A DNA stretch of 64,000 bases from Vanrija pseudolonga (GCF_020906515.1 NC_085852.1:2232001-2296000), one strand, 5' to 3'. Positions 20,955-32,686 are shown, counted from the stretch's first letter. Notes: a model not told the origin generated them from the letters alone. Numbers and translations: made by a program.

Positions 20955-23135
20955 CTACGCCCGCGCCTTGGCCGCAACACGGCCCTTGTGCTCGGGGTTG
21001 TGCACCAGCATGTGCCGCTTGAGCTGATCGGGACGCGTAAACTTCTTGCCGCACCCCGGGTGGGTGCACGCGAACGGCCGCTCGCCAGTGTGCGTGCGGA
21101 TGTGCTTGGTGAGGTTGGACGCCTCGACAAAGCCCTTGCCGCAGTGCGGGCAGATGAACGGCTTTTCGCCATTGTGTGTGCGCATGTGGATCGTGAGCGA
21201 GGACGAGATGGCGAAACGCTTGCCGCAGCCGGGGAAGTCGCACGCGTAGGGTTCTGGTGGTGGTGGTCAGCATCATCATCGTCAATCGATCCCTTCTCTA
21301 CTCACTCTCGTCGGCGTGGCGGCGCATATGCGCGGCCAGAGGTGCCGCCTCACTAAACGACTGCGAGCATACGTTGCACACATACGGCCGGTGGCCAGTG
21401 TGGCTCTGCAGGTGGCGGAGTACCTTCTGGCGCGAGCCAAACAGACGCCCTTCAGGGCCGCCACATCCATCCCAGTGGCACCTGTAGCTGTCCTTTCCAC
21501 GACCGACGTGGCACTCAGACAGATGCTCCATAAGGTCGCCGGCGGACGCGAACGCCTCGGTGATGGTACATCCGGGCCATTTACACACGTGGAGCGGGCC
21601 CTCGGTCGAAGCAGTGGGCGTCGGCGACGGGGTCGGCGGGAGCTTGAAGCTGCCACCATGATGGTGGTGGGCGTGCGCGTGGTGCCCGCCGTGCGCGTGA
21701 GCGTGCGCATGTGCCGACACACCCGCTTCGGTCTTGACCGGCGGGTGCATGTGCGCATGGGCGTGAGTGTGGCCGTGCGTGTGGTCATGTACATGGGCAT
21801 GGTCGTGCCCGTGTGCGTGTGCGTGGGCCTGGGCCTGGGCCTGCTGGTTCATGGCCTGTGCTGCTGCATCACTGTTCCAAAGAAGCTGGCCAGGGACACC
21901 GAGATGCTCCTCGAGCAAGTGGCGGAGCATGGTCTGTGGGCTGAGGGGCTCGCCAGTCGCTGTGTGGTGCGCGTGCGAGTGAGCGTGCGCATGCTGCGGG
22001 TCTGGAACCGGGGCGTGCTGGTGCTGTGCGCACGAGTTGGCGTCGAGCGGCGGCAGGTCGACGCCGCATGCTAGCTGGTCGAGAGGGAAACAGTCGTCCC
22101 AGAGACACGACAGCAGGTCGCCCTGCGTGCCGGCAACATTGTTCATGCTGCTCGCAGCGATGGGGTTGAACGTCATCTGGTTCATGCTGACCCCGATGCC
22201 GGTACCCGTGGGGCTGGGCTGTTGTGGGGCCGTGGCGACCGGCGCCGCCGGCGCATCCACGGGCGCACCGAGATGGTCAGACGCAAGATGAGCAAGCAGC
22301 GCCTGCATGCTTTCAAAGGACCGGTGGCAGTTTTGCCAGTGGCACATGTTGCCACCGGGAGGCGGTGGCATCATGGGCATGGGCGCTGGTGTCGGGCCGA
22401 CAGATGCCGTTGCCGCCGGTGTCGTGGCTGCCGATGCCGACGCTGACGCGAGCACGGCCGCAATGTCGAAAAAGTTGGGTGCATTCGGCGGCGTGGAGAG
22501 CGCCTGGGCTGCAGCGCCGGCAGCGAGCAGTGCCAAGGGGTCGGTGGGAGCCGGTGCGGCCGCCTGTGGCATCATGCATCCGGCGTCGTGGCAACATTGT
22601 AGCTGGGAGCCGGTGTTAGCTTAGTCACCACAATCTCGCCTCGCACGCCACCACTTACATATTCTTCAATGGTGCAGCCCGTGCCACACCAGTTACTGGG
22701 ATCTTCCCCGGGCTGATCGCAGCATGCGCCCGCGGCCGCGAGTGCGTCTTCGCCTTCGGGGAGACAATTGGGGTCGAAGCACGCGTCTTCGCAAGCCTCG
22801 CTACTACACGCCTCGGTACACGGCTCTGCGACGCACTTGTCCGCGGCGTGGGGGTGCGGGTGCGGGTGCGGGTGCGGGTGGGATTCCTCGCAATGCTCGT
22901 CGAGGCAGCAGTATGTTTCGAACGGGCATGGCGAGTTACACTTTGTCTCGCCGCCCGTGTGGGAATGAGTGTGGGTATGGGTCCGCGAGGAAGACGACGA
23001 CGAGCCGTGGTCGAGGTCGCAGCAGACGAGGGCCTCCCAGTTATCCGGTACAAAGGAGCGGTTCGGAGCGGTGAGCGGCGAGGGGGGCGGAGAAGCCGCC
23101 CGAGAGATAGTCTGTTGTTGCTGCTGGGCCTGCAT
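20955..23135 (-). CDS. ZAP1: Zap1-like zinc-responsive C2H2 transcription factor
   Basis: Probable nuclear activator of zinc-uptake genes. Three exons, complement(22659-23135, 21306-22602, 20955-21253), encode 690 residues. Residues about 35-170 are extremely Cys- and His-rich (about 20 Cys, HSH and HPHP runs), a likely zinc-sensing region. The middle has [20 protein letters not shown] and further atypical fingers plus a His-rich stretch ([11 protein letters not shown]). The C-terminus has about five C2H2 fingers in tandem, including [69 protein letters not shown] and [20 protein letters not shown]. The last intron splits the linker so that splicing creates the DEKPYAC linker. This order matches fungal Zap1. 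The start at 23135 is preferred over an in-frame ATG at 23306. Confidence 0.85.
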
Positions 23136-24196
23136 TGTGTCGACCGAGCACCGAGTAGAGTTACCGAGCGAGACAATGGGTAGTTTGAAAGAGAGTGAGA
23201 GTGAGATGTAGCAAGCCTTTGTGCGTGCGCTAGAATCGAGTCGTGGCTGGCGATCATCCCACGACGACGGACCAAACGCCGAGCGACCGAGGAGAAAACC
23301 TTGCAAGCTAGCGGGCTTGTTGCGTGCGAGCCAGACAGACCAACGAGACGAGGGGGGGTGGGGAAGTGGGGGGCAGTGGCTGTCGGCCTCGCTGTTGGCC
23401 AGTCGCTACTGTCTGTCACTGCTGGCGCGTAATACCAGCCTAGGGTCTACAAGTGGACCGCGTGCTGCCTTGTCGGGGGGGTCATTGGGTTGCTCTTGTT
23501 GAAAGGAATAGCGCGCGCGTAGAGGACGAGGTGGATGGTGTGTGTGGAGAATGGATGTCGCCAATTGTGAGGACCCGACCGGTCACCGAGGCCGATAATC
23601 TGCAGCCATACGGGTGAGAGCCGAGGACAATAAAGTGGGTGGGCGGGATAAACCCCCGCCCTGCGCCGCCGCTCCGTGCCTGAGCACGACACCCGTATCG
23701 GCCATTTTGGGCCGCTGGCGGCAAAAGTGCCACAAACACTGCGCACACGACTGGACGAGTTGCATACCGCGCCAAACAAGCGAACGGGGGTCGAGACGGG
23801 ACGCGACGCGGTGGACGGAGGGTATGGACGGGGCTTGCTGGTGGCTGCTCTGCAGCCCTGGAGGTCGTCGGAACCCCGAGAAGAGAGAGAGAGAGTGGAC
23901 TCCTCCTCGGCGCGGCTCGGACTAACGCCAGGCCAGGCGGAGTATTGCGTCGTGCCTGCGGGGACAAGCGTCGATGGCTAGGTGCTGCTTGCCACAGGAA
24001 GTACAGTTCAGTGTATGCCGAAGAGACCGCGGCCGTCGAGCGGCGAGCAAGGCAGTTGTTGGCTCGGGCGAAAACGTACTCGGACGACCGGGCAGCTTTC
24101 CCCGACCGTGGCACAAACAGGCGAAATCGTAAACGAAGTTCATACCCCAATGACCTGCACCGAGGGCTCTACTATAGACGTAATGATGAAACCAAT
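23136..24196. other. intergenic region upstream of ZAP1
   Basis: ZAP1 promoter and leader plus the 3' flank of the DUF1996 gene. I saw no obvious ACCTTNAAGGT-type zinc-response element. No gene supported. Confidence 0.45.
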
Positions 24197-26695
24197 CTAA
24201 TGCGAACGATACTTGTGCTTGTGCTTGCGCTTGGGCTTGCAGCTCTTCTGCGGCTTCTTGGAGGTGGGTGTCGGCGCTTCGGTGCCGCTTGAGGGCGTGT
24301 CAGTCGGGCCAGCAGAGCCGGAGGAAGGCGTGCCGGTTGCTGGCTCGCCAGAGTATGAGTCTGTCGGCGACGGGCCGGCGGTGCCAGAGCCAGAGGTTGT
24401 CGAGCTCGAAGGTGTGGCGGTGCCGGCAGAGCCGGATTCTTGGCCCGTTGGCTCGCCCGTGGCAGCGGAACCCGAACCGGTGGGAGTGGGCTCGCCTGTG
24501 GCGGAAGAACCGGAGCCTGTGGTCGAGGGTGCCGCGGCAGAGCCAGAGCCTGTAGATGACGAGGAGGTGATGGAGCCAGAGGCCGAACCCGTGCCACTGA
24601 CAGAGGTCGGTGTGGCGGTGCCGTTCACGCTGGCCGACGACGAAGGCAGAGCGGTCGTGTTGCCTGAAGCAGTGGGAACAGCGGTCGTGTTACCCGACGA
24701 CGCGGGGAGGGCGGTAGCGTTGCCGGACGAAGTGGGAAGCGCGGTCGTGTTACCTGAGGAGGTGGGGCCAGCGCTGGTCGTGTTCGAGGGGACGACGCCC
24801 GAGGTCGTGTTGGTCGGCAGGGGCGCCGACGACGTGTTGGTCGGAAGGGGCGCCGACGTCGTCGACGTGTTCGTCGGGCCGGCGATCGACGACGAGTTGG
24901 TAGGACCCATCGACGTAGTGTTCGTCGGGCGCGCCGAGGTCGAGCTCGTGGTGTTGGTTGGCAGCGTCACGTTGGTCGGCTGGGCACCGTCGCACCCGAT
25001 CGTCGTGATCGTGGGCTTGGGGCCGGGGATGTACGCCTTGGTGTTGAACACTGCGCCCTTTGTGTTTGTCGCGCCGCACACGTTGGCGACGACCTGTGTC
25101 GCGCTCATGTCCGTCCCAAAGGTCTGGTATACGGTCGCCGGGCAGGGGGGGTACATGCCTGTAAACTCGCAGCTCGTCTCGAGGCCGTACACGTCCGCGA
25201 CGCGCTTCTTCACGCCGCCGGCGCGCACCTCCTCGTCGGTCCCGACGAGCACCTTGCCCTTGTTGATCGCCGCCTCGTCCGAGCCCCAGACGCCGAGGTG
25301 CTGGTCCGGGATGTTGGGGTGGGAGATGTTCGCGATCGTGCTCCCCGGAGGCACTTGCACTGCAACTGGCACAGTCTTGCGGTCGTAAAACATGTACGCG
25401 TTCGGCGAGACCCATCCGGGATCGCCGTGGTACCACGGGCAGTTTTCCGGCTTGTCGACCGGCCCGTTGTCCTCCCAGAGCGGATTGCAGCCCGGCAGCT
25501 GGTCGAGCGGCTGGAACAGCCCCACGTCCTCGTCTGGGATCTGGCCCGCATACCGGCACTCGCGCGCCTTGCCGTTGTCGTCGATGGTCTTGTCTGAAAA
25601 CACGGGGCAGTTGCTGTAGTTGTCGCCGCACCCGTTGTAGTTTCCGTTCTGCGCAATCACCTGCGCGAGCAGCTCCATGTCCCATCCCGACACAAAGTCG
25701 GCGTGCAGGCTCGGTCCGAGCGCATCGCCGTTCGAGAGGACAAGCTGCTGCTTCTTCGTCTTGTCAAAGTACCACGCGACCTCGTGCAGGATGGTCGGGT
25801 ACTTGATCGGGTGGGAGTCTGGGCAGAACCACCCAGCCCACGAGCCTTTGCCGTCTGGCGTAAACTGCGGCCAGGCCATGTGGTCGAAGTGGTTGCGCGA
25901 GTCGAGCTGCCCGTCCGCCCTTCCGCACGAGGGGAAGTTGGCAAGAAGCACGACAGTGTTGTATCCGTTCGGGTGGGAAGTTGAATTCGGTAAGAACGGC
26001 CCGTTGGACTCTCCATCAACCTTGACTTCGATGCCCTCGGTGCGGATGTCGCTCATGTTGCGGGACATCGCGGTGCCGGAGATCATGCGCAAGCCCTGCG
26101 GGAAGGGCTGGACGTTGGGCCCTACGGTTCGATAGTAGATGCGCGTGATGCCCTGCGGCGCTGCGCGGAACTTGCCGTCGTCGTTGCGGTAGTACAATGA
26201 TCTGGCGTGAGTCGTGCCCTCCTGCCCCGTCCAACTCACGGTTGCCAGTAGTTTGACCTGTCACCCGCGGCGACAGCGGTCGTGCAATCGGCGTTCTGCT
26301 GCTCACTAGGCGTGTTGAGCACGTCTGGGCGTGAGTTAGCAATGTCGCCCTGTGGCATTCCACTCACTCCGGAAGTTGTTGGCCCCCTGCACGATGTGCA
26401 CGTGCGGCGCGAGCCCGCCCCCGAAAGCGATGGGATCCATACGCGACATGGTGAGTGCGGACGCGTCGAACACGATGAACGCGACCGCCTCGCCCGTCTT
26501 CCTCTTGCTGAGCTCGGGGCCGTCGCCCAGCTCGCGGCGGACTTGGGCAGCCATGAGCTCCTGGGGCGATCCGGGCTCGTACGTCTCGTTGGCGCGGATG
26601 ACGTGCCGTCTCATGCCGGCGGGGAGGCCTGGCATGGGTGCTGGCGCGGCCAGCGCGCTGCCCGCGAGAGCGAGGAGGAGAGACGATGCGAGCAT
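24197..26695 (-). CDS. secreted DUF1996 protein with mucin-like tail
   Basis: Three exons, complement(26368-26695, 26240-26324, 24197-26201), encode 805 residues. A signal peptide (MLASSLLLALAGSALA) is followed by the DUF1996 domain at about residues 75-390, seen as MDPIAFGGGLAPHVHIVQGA, DCTTAV, GPFLPNSTSHPNGYNTVVL and HFDHMAWPQFTPDG, with many Cys. Fungal DUF1996 proteins are secreted, and some are linked to cell wall or stress; the activity is unknown. From about residue 450 the protein is a Ser/Thr/Gly repeat region (TNTTS, SSGNTTALP, TGSGSAATGEP units), expected to be heavily O-glycosylated. It ends in a strongly basic KPQKSCKPKRKHKHKYRSH with no GPI signal. The start is fixed by the signal peptide. 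Confidence 0.88.
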
Positions 26696-27769
26696 GTTGT
26701 TGTTGCTTGAGGCTTGGGACTTGTTGCCCTCCTCTCAACGGCCGCTTAAGTACCCTCCTCGCGCGCGTCAACACTTCAAGCAAAAGTCAGTCTCGACGCC
26801 GTCTCGTCCTCGCCGTCGCGACAAACACGGTGCCTCTGTCACGAGCGGACGCGTCGGGCGTGTCAGGTCAGCCAGTCAGTCACTGCAATACCACCCTCAA
26901 GGCCCGTGAGTACCCTTTGTCGATCAGACCCGACCCAGGCAATCGTCCTCAAAAAGCGACATTCACGGGCATGCGTGCCTCGTAACCAAGGTTTCCGGTC
27001 GACCCAGAAAACTCCTGTCAGCCCGCAGCAGAGCCCAACCCACGCAGCACACACAGTGCCGGATTAATCTGATGCCTATCTTGGGTCAGAGGCACGCCAT
27101 GTGCCGTGCCGTCAGCGAGGGTGAGGGGATGTGTGACGCCAGGAGATCCGTTGGAGGGCCAGCCTCGTGGCCTATCGTCGAGAGGCCGCGCCAGGGCGCC
27201 GTCGTCACGGAGCGCGTGCGCAACGCGTGTGTTGGTCACGGCCTGTTCCTCGCCCCTCGGCGGGGGTGCCTCCAGGTGGAGCCGATGCAGAGTCCGAGTG
27301 GCCGTGTGTCTTTGGGGCCAAGTCTGGACTGTGTTGTGCAGGGATGCCAAGGTGAGCGCGGCGAGGATGGGGATCTGCGTTTGGACTGGTTGGAGTGGTT
27401 GGAATCGGAGGCAAACAACGAAAACAACGGATTGATCGATTTCTCAGTGTTGCCAGTGTAAACAACCACGCTACGCCACTGATACAACAACACCAACGGG
27501 ATACATCGAGCGGCAAGCAGCCCGCTCTCCTCCCGGGTCTTCGGAACGCACAGCACGTGGAGCTGACAGAGCTCTGCTAGCTATGTGCACGACTTTGACG
27601 CGGCTCTAACGCGCAGCAGGATCTCGCAGAGCTCCGCCTGCTCCGCCAAATCTCACCGGGACGATGCCGGCCCGGAGTCCGGAGCAACACCCAATAACCG
27701 CCTCTAGCCGGCATCCATAAAGTCGGCCTCTTACCCCTCTGAGGACCTCACCCACGCCCATCGCACACC
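26696..27769. other. divergent intergenic region between DUF1996 and SDR genes
   Basis: Upstream of both genes. No gene is supported. The region contains no clear TATA box or repeat. Confidence 0.45.
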
Positions 27770-28568
27770 ATGTCCACACCAAAAGTCATCCTCATCACCG
27801 GCGCGTCAGGCGGCATCGGGCGCGCATGCGCCGTCGCCTTGTCTAAAGCGTTCGCGCCGCTCGTGCTCGTCCTCTCTGGCCGGCGTGAGGCAGAGCTGCA
27901 GGCGACCGCGGCCGCTTGTGCGCCTGGCACGACGGTCGAGGTCGTCGCTGGGGACGTGAGCGACGAGGCCGACGTGCGGAGGATGTTTGAACTCGTGCAG
28001 ACCAAGTACGGCCGGCTGGACGTGCTCTTCAACGTGAGTGGCATAGCGTTGTCTCGCTGACGCGGCGCAGAACGCCGGCGTCGACCTGCTCAACTCGGTC
28101 CCGATCGAGGACGCCGACATGGCGACGTTCCGTAAAGTCCTAGACGTGAACGTCATGGCTGCGGTGCAGACGACTGCCGCCGCCGTGCGGATCATGAAGG
28201 CCCAGTCCCCTCCAGGCGGGAGGATCATCAACAACGGGTCCATCTCGAGCGAGAGCCCGCGGCCCGACTCGGCAGCGTACACGGTCAGCAAGCATGCCAT
28301 CCTCGGCCTGACGCGCTCGACGAGCCTCGACGGCAGGAAGTATGGGATTGCAGCGACGCAGCTGGACATTGGGAACGCGCAGACCGATATGGGCGGGCAC
28401 GCGGCCAAGGGCTGCCGCCAGGCCGACGGGAGTATCCGCCCCGAACCGATGATGGGGGTGAAGAACGTTGCGGACACGGTCGTGTTCGTCGCGGGGCTGC
28501 CCCTCGAGGCGGATGTGCAGAGGCTGAGTATCCTCGCTACTGGGATGCCGTTCGTCGGGAGGGGTTAG
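27770..28568 (+). CDS. short-chain dehydrogenase/reductase
   Basis: Classical SDR of 253 residues, two exons (27770-28033, 28071-28568) split by a 37-nt phase-0 intron immediately before the NAG motif. The nucleotide-binding motif TGASGGIG is at residues 10-17, NAG at 89-91, the catalytic Ser in GSISS near 145, and Tyr158-x-x-x-Lys162. The sequence resembles bacterial and fungal oxidoreductases of undefined substrate, using NAD(P)H. No targeting signal, so cytosolic. The start is the first in-frame ATG, eight residues before the Rossmann strand. Confidence 0.9.
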
Positions 28569-28719
28569 TTAGCGTGTATTGTGATGTATTGTTGTTGCCG
28601 TCCGCCGTCCGCCACCTTGGCCGCCGTCCCCTAACCCTGCCTAATACAATGCAACAACTCTACAGTGCTCTATGCTAGCCTGACCAAGAGACCCCACCAT
28701 CGCGACCCGCCGCACGCGC

Positions 28720-29726
28720 TTACGCCGCCACATTGCCCATCGACTCGACGCGGCCCTTGCCCTTGGACTCCTCGTTGACGAGGTCGGTGATGGCGCGGAA
28801 CGCCGACGGGCTGATCTTGACAATCTGCGTGGGTCAGCACCAAACCGCACGAGCTACCCACCGCCTCCCACTCAGCGTCCATGTCCTCCTCCTCGGTCTC
28901 ATCGGCCAGGGCCAGGACCTTGTCCTTGACGCGCTTGGCGTCCTTGGACGGCATGGTGATGCGCACGCGCATGCGCACACGCTGCACGGGGAGCACGCTG
29001 CCCGGCTGGCTGAGCTGGCGGATGAGGTCCAGCGCCTGCGCCTTGGCCGTCTTCTCCGCCTTGGTGGAGAAGCCGAGCTCAGTCATGGCCTTCTCGACCA
29101 TGCCGACCGTGTGCTTGCGTTGTGTGGCCGGGTCGACCGTCATCTCGGTCACGAGGGTGGCGATCTCGCGCGAGAGGGACGCGAGCTGCGCGCCGCGCTC
29201 GAGGTTGTTGACCTGGAGTTCACCCTTGCGGAGGATCTGGCGGTGGTCAGCAAAAACTCAGGCAGGCCGAGGAGCGATCCGGAGCGCAGCGCAAGGTTCG
29301 CGCGCCACCACGGACCACCGCCTACCAAACTCACCTCCTCAATAACCTTGTTCATGTCGTCCGAGCCGAACGCCTTGGTCCAGTCGTCGCGCTTGGCGAC
29401 CTGGCCCTTGGGCACGTTGGTGAAGATCTGCTCGATCTGGAGGACTTCGGAGAGGTCGGTCTCGCTGAGATGTCAGCTGACGCTCCAGAACTGATCAGCC
29501 AACTCACACGCCAGAGCGGAACTCTGTCACCTTGTTCTTGTAGCATGCGATCTGGGGGTTTAGCTCGCGCCGCCTTCCTCGCCTTCCCCGGCGTCACTCA
29601 CCTCGAAGCGCTTGCCGCCCTTCTTCATCTTGACGATGGAGACGTTGGTGAGCCTGAGTGTGAGCTAGGTACTCTGGTCCTCATTCTGTTAGCTCACTTG
29701 ATATTTGTTCCAGGTTGGTGCACCAT
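28720..29726 (-). CDS. SDO1: ribosome maturation factor SBDS/Sdo1
   Basis: Acts with the GTPase Efl1 to release Tif6/eIF6 from nascent 60S subunits, in cytosol and nucleus. Six exons, complement(29698-29726, 29602-29653, 29508-29551, 29335-29464, 28862-29236, 28720-28824), encode 244 residues, the normal length. The N-terminal FYSH domain has the blocks VSIVKMKKGGKRFEIACYKN, KVTEFRSGVETDLSEVLQIE and IFTNVPKGQVAK, followed by AFGSDDMNKVIEEILRKGEL. The three-helix middle has HTVGMVEKAMTELGFS and the C-terminal domain has VQRVRMRVRITMPSKDAKRV. The first exon is only 29 nt; the start MVHQPGTNIKLTN matches the eukaryotic MxxQPxNxxKLTN N-terminus and settles it. Confidence 0.95.
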
Positions 29727-30315
29727 TTTGTTTTAATTGTTTGCCGTGGTCAATGTTGTTGTTGAGAAATCGTCGTTCGGTCCTTGTCGTTGTCAGCGGC
29801 GACTTGGCGTGAGATGGAGCAGAAACCTTGAAACGGCTCGGATCCGAACCACTCAAAGGTATGTACGTCACTCGAGCCAAATGGAGCCTTTACGTAAATT
29901 ACCATGACGCGTCAATTATTGTCTATTTAGTCCTTCCATATAAAATTTGGGTGCCGGCCAGTGGTGATCGTGTGCGGTACATATGCCGTTTGTGTGTTGG
30001 TGGTGCTAGACGCATTTGGACCGGCGCCGGTAGTGGAATCAAGTGGTGACGAGTGTCGTCGCGACTTGGACGAGACATCTCCTCTTCTCAACGCTACATC
30101 TCTCTCAACTAGAACACCCAAGACGCTCCACAAGAGACTTTAGAGCCGCGCCTAGCACAGCAGTGCACACAGCGGCACCACTACAACTACAGTTAACGAG
30201 ACCCCACACACACACGCTCCACCCTCAGACCACGGACGCGCCTCCCCTCAGCCTCCCGCCGCCCGCCGCCGCCACCACCACCACCACCACCACCACCACC
30301 ACCACCACGAGCACG
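29727..30315. other. divergent promoter region of SDO1 and the PRELI gene
   Basis: AT-richer than its surroundings between about 29880 and 29950. TATAAAA lies at 29939-29945. A CCA microsatellite occupies the end next to the PRELI start. A 60-codon open frame (29961-30143) is probably leader sequence. Confidence 0.5.
30272..30308. repeat. CCA trinucleotide microsatellite in the 5' leader
   Basis: About twelve uninterrupted CCA/ACC units end eight bases before the ATG of the PRELI-domain gene, so it would be transcribed in the leader but not translated. Confidence 0.85.
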
Positions 30316-31463
30316 ATGCCAAAGGTTTTCGAGAACGAGATTGTTTACAAGTGAGCGAGGGCGTCACACGACCATGTCTGACGACCTAGCTACTCGCCAG
30401 TGCACACCATCAACTGGCTCCTGAGGAAATACCCCAACCCGTTCGCGACGCATGTGTTCAGCGTGGACACGCTCGAGAGGGCAATTGACCCAGACACGGG
30501 ACTGTTGAGGAGCGAGAGGATTATCGGCGTGCAGCAGGGTGCGCCGAAGTGGATCACCAAGGTGAGTACGGCTGGGTGGGGCGGCGGGGAAGTGATTGAG
30601 GGAGCCGGAGGTGGCACCATGCTCTACCCGCTCGGCGAGCGTAAGGGCTGGTGGGGGCCAAGACGGAGTGTCGCTCGCACCGCAGGGAGGAAGCATGGAC
30701 GAACTTCCTCGCGAGCTTGACTCAGCCGGTGGTTGGGTAGAGGACCTTCCTCGAAGCCCTTGTGGATACGCAGGCACGGCGCGGACAAGGAAGGCGACGA
30801 AGACGTTGTGGCCCCCCTCGAAGATGCGTGAAGCTGCGGGGACACGTTTGTCTTTGTGGAATGTCTCCATGCCAGCGGCCCACTCCTCGCCGGCTTGAGC
30901 CATTCCCAACCGACATAACCGCCAATCGCGCCATCGCCCACACCGCTCGGTCCCCAAGTCGGAGCGGCAGAGCTGACACCGCACGCAGCTCTTCCAGCTC
31001 CCCGAGACGGCGTACGTCCGCGAGGTCGTCTTCGTCGACCCCGACACGCCAAGCGCGACCTGCATGTCGATGAACCTGAATCTTGCACAATATGTGTAAG
31101 TGTAGCCTTGAGGTTAGTCGCTCGTGTCACTAACACACACCAGCTCGTGCCTGGAGCTCATCACGTACAAGCCGAAGGAGAGCCCGGGCGTCACTGGCGC
31201 AGACGCCGCCTCGACCGTGTTCCACCAGCACGCCCTCCTCGTGTCCCAATTCCCCACGCGCCTGGTCGCCCGGCGAATCGAGAAGGCGAGCGTTGACCGG
31301 TTCGCGGCCAACGCTGGGATCGGGAAGCAGGGCTTTGAGTGGGTGCTCGAGCAAGGGCTTGAGTACGCCGAGTCGTTGCGGAAACGGTTCATGGATTGTG
31401 AGTTGACAGCACGCGATTGACCTTATCTCACCCCCAGCTCCTGAGCCATCACACGCAAAGTAG
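30316..31463 (+). CDS. PRELI/MSF1-domain lipid transfer protein (Ups family)
   Basis: Predicted mitochondrial intermembrane-space protein that shuttles phosphatidic acid or phosphatidylserine together with Mdm35. Five exons, 30316-30350, 30390-30561, 30989-31095, 31144-31397 and 31438-31463, encode 197 residues. Family features are the start MPKVFENEIVYNYSPVHTIN, the block YPNPFATHVFSVDTLERAID, the RSERIIGVQQGAPKWI segment, and CLELITYKPK followed by a C-terminal helix. The residue spanning intron 1 is Asn. Intron 2 is 427 nt, ten times the norm here. Whether this is the Ups1-type or Ups2-type member cannot be decided by eye. Confidence 0.9.
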
Positions 31464-32075
31464 AGGACGGGCGACGACGACGCGGAGCGGTTGGTTGTTT
31501 TCTTGGGCTTGTTGTCGCGTCCATTCAACAGGGCATTTATATTTGTGTTTCAGCATACTACTCACATTGGCATTCAACGCATGCATCACTCATCGAGCGG
31601 GGGTGGGAGTGGGAGGGGAGGGTGTAGTGGTGTGGGGAGACGGAGAGTTGTGAGGGGAAGATTGGTTCTGCTGCCATCGTTACCATCGCCACGAAGCCAA
31701 AGGTCGTAGAGCCAACGCGTCGTTGTGTCCTCGCAAAGATCAGCACATCAGTACACCAGTACACCGCCCTCCTCCACATCCCGCCTTGCCCCACACCAAC
31801 AACACCCCGCACGCCCCGTGAGAAGTGATGCCATACATGACCGGCAGCAATGAGCCTCGCGGCTGTTGTACATAATGGCAGGGGTGGTCTCTGCCAGCAC
31901 TATACGTTGCCTCTATCCTCGGCGCAACGTCGTCGTCGTCGTCTCCGTCTCCATCTCCATCTTCGTGTTGATGCGCCCTCGCTCCGGGCCGACTTTTCTT
32001 CTTCTCTTCTGCCGTACGCTACGCTCGATTCGTCGATACGCCGAGATGGTGTGCGGGTGGCGGGAGGTAAGCGGC
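31464..32075. other. convergent 3' intergenic region
   Basis: Between the stops of the PRELI gene and TOM22. Nothing supportable as a gene; a CGTCGTCGTCGTCGT-type run is near 31927-31941. Confidence 0.45.
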
Positions 32076-32686
32076 TTAGAAGCCGGCGGGGACGACGCCG
32101 GTGGGGTTGCCGCCCTGCTGGCCGCCGAGGAGCTGGAGGGTGTCAGCTGGTGCGCCGATGCGGGTTGCAAGGGGGAGCGATCAATATGACGGCGGCGACG
32201 GCGGAGGTGGCCACAACGGCTGCACCACACCTCGATCGCCGACACCCGCACGCCCTTCCCTCGCCGCACACGCTTCGCGCATCACGCAAAGCCCGCAACA
32301 CGACTCACCTGCTGCTGTCCCTGGCTCTGCATCTGCATCTCGCGCTCCTGCTGGGTGATGCGCGCCTCGTCCTCGATGGCAAGGGCGAGGGGAAGGCCGA
32401 CAAGAAGCGCCGAGGTGGTGGCCCACCATGCGATCTGGCCCGAGCCGTTGATGGCCCACGAGGCCCACTCCTTGATGCTCTTGACGCTGTTGGAGAGCGA
32501 GGTACGCGCCTCGGGGGGCACAATGTCCTTGAGGGCGGCGATGCGGTCGCCAAACGTCTCGGACGAGGGGTCAAAGTCGTCGTCGGAGAGGACCGAGGCG
32601 TCGTCGGACGCCTCGGACTCGGTCTCAAAGTCAGACTCGCGCTCGTTGATCACGATGTCCTCCTGGACTTCCTCGACGAGAACCAT
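32076..32686 (-). CDS. TOM22: mitochondrial import receptor TOM22
   Basis: Central receptor and organiser of the TOM complex in the outer mitochondrial membrane. Two exons, complement(32309-32686, 32076-32132), encode 144 residues. The N-terminal cytosolic half is strongly acidic (ESDFETESEASDDASVLSDD), as expected for presequence binding, followed by the family motif region ETFGDRIAALKDIVPPEAR and one membrane span at about 84-104 (QIAWWATTSALLVGLPLAL). The intermembrane-space tail ends QQGGNPTGVVPAGF. The 3' exon is 57 nt, phase 0. Divergent to RRP15 with 265 bp between starts. Confidence 0.9.

Noticed and set aside
29830-29895. tRNA-like stretch with GGTTCGGATCC on the minus strand
   Set aside because: The B-box has a mismatch, there is no A-box and no acceptor/anticodon arms; GGCTCGGATCCGAACC is only a small palindrome.
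30562-30988. snoRNA in the long PRELI intron
   Set aside because: I could not find paired C/D or H/ACA boxes by eye, so no RNA gene is called.
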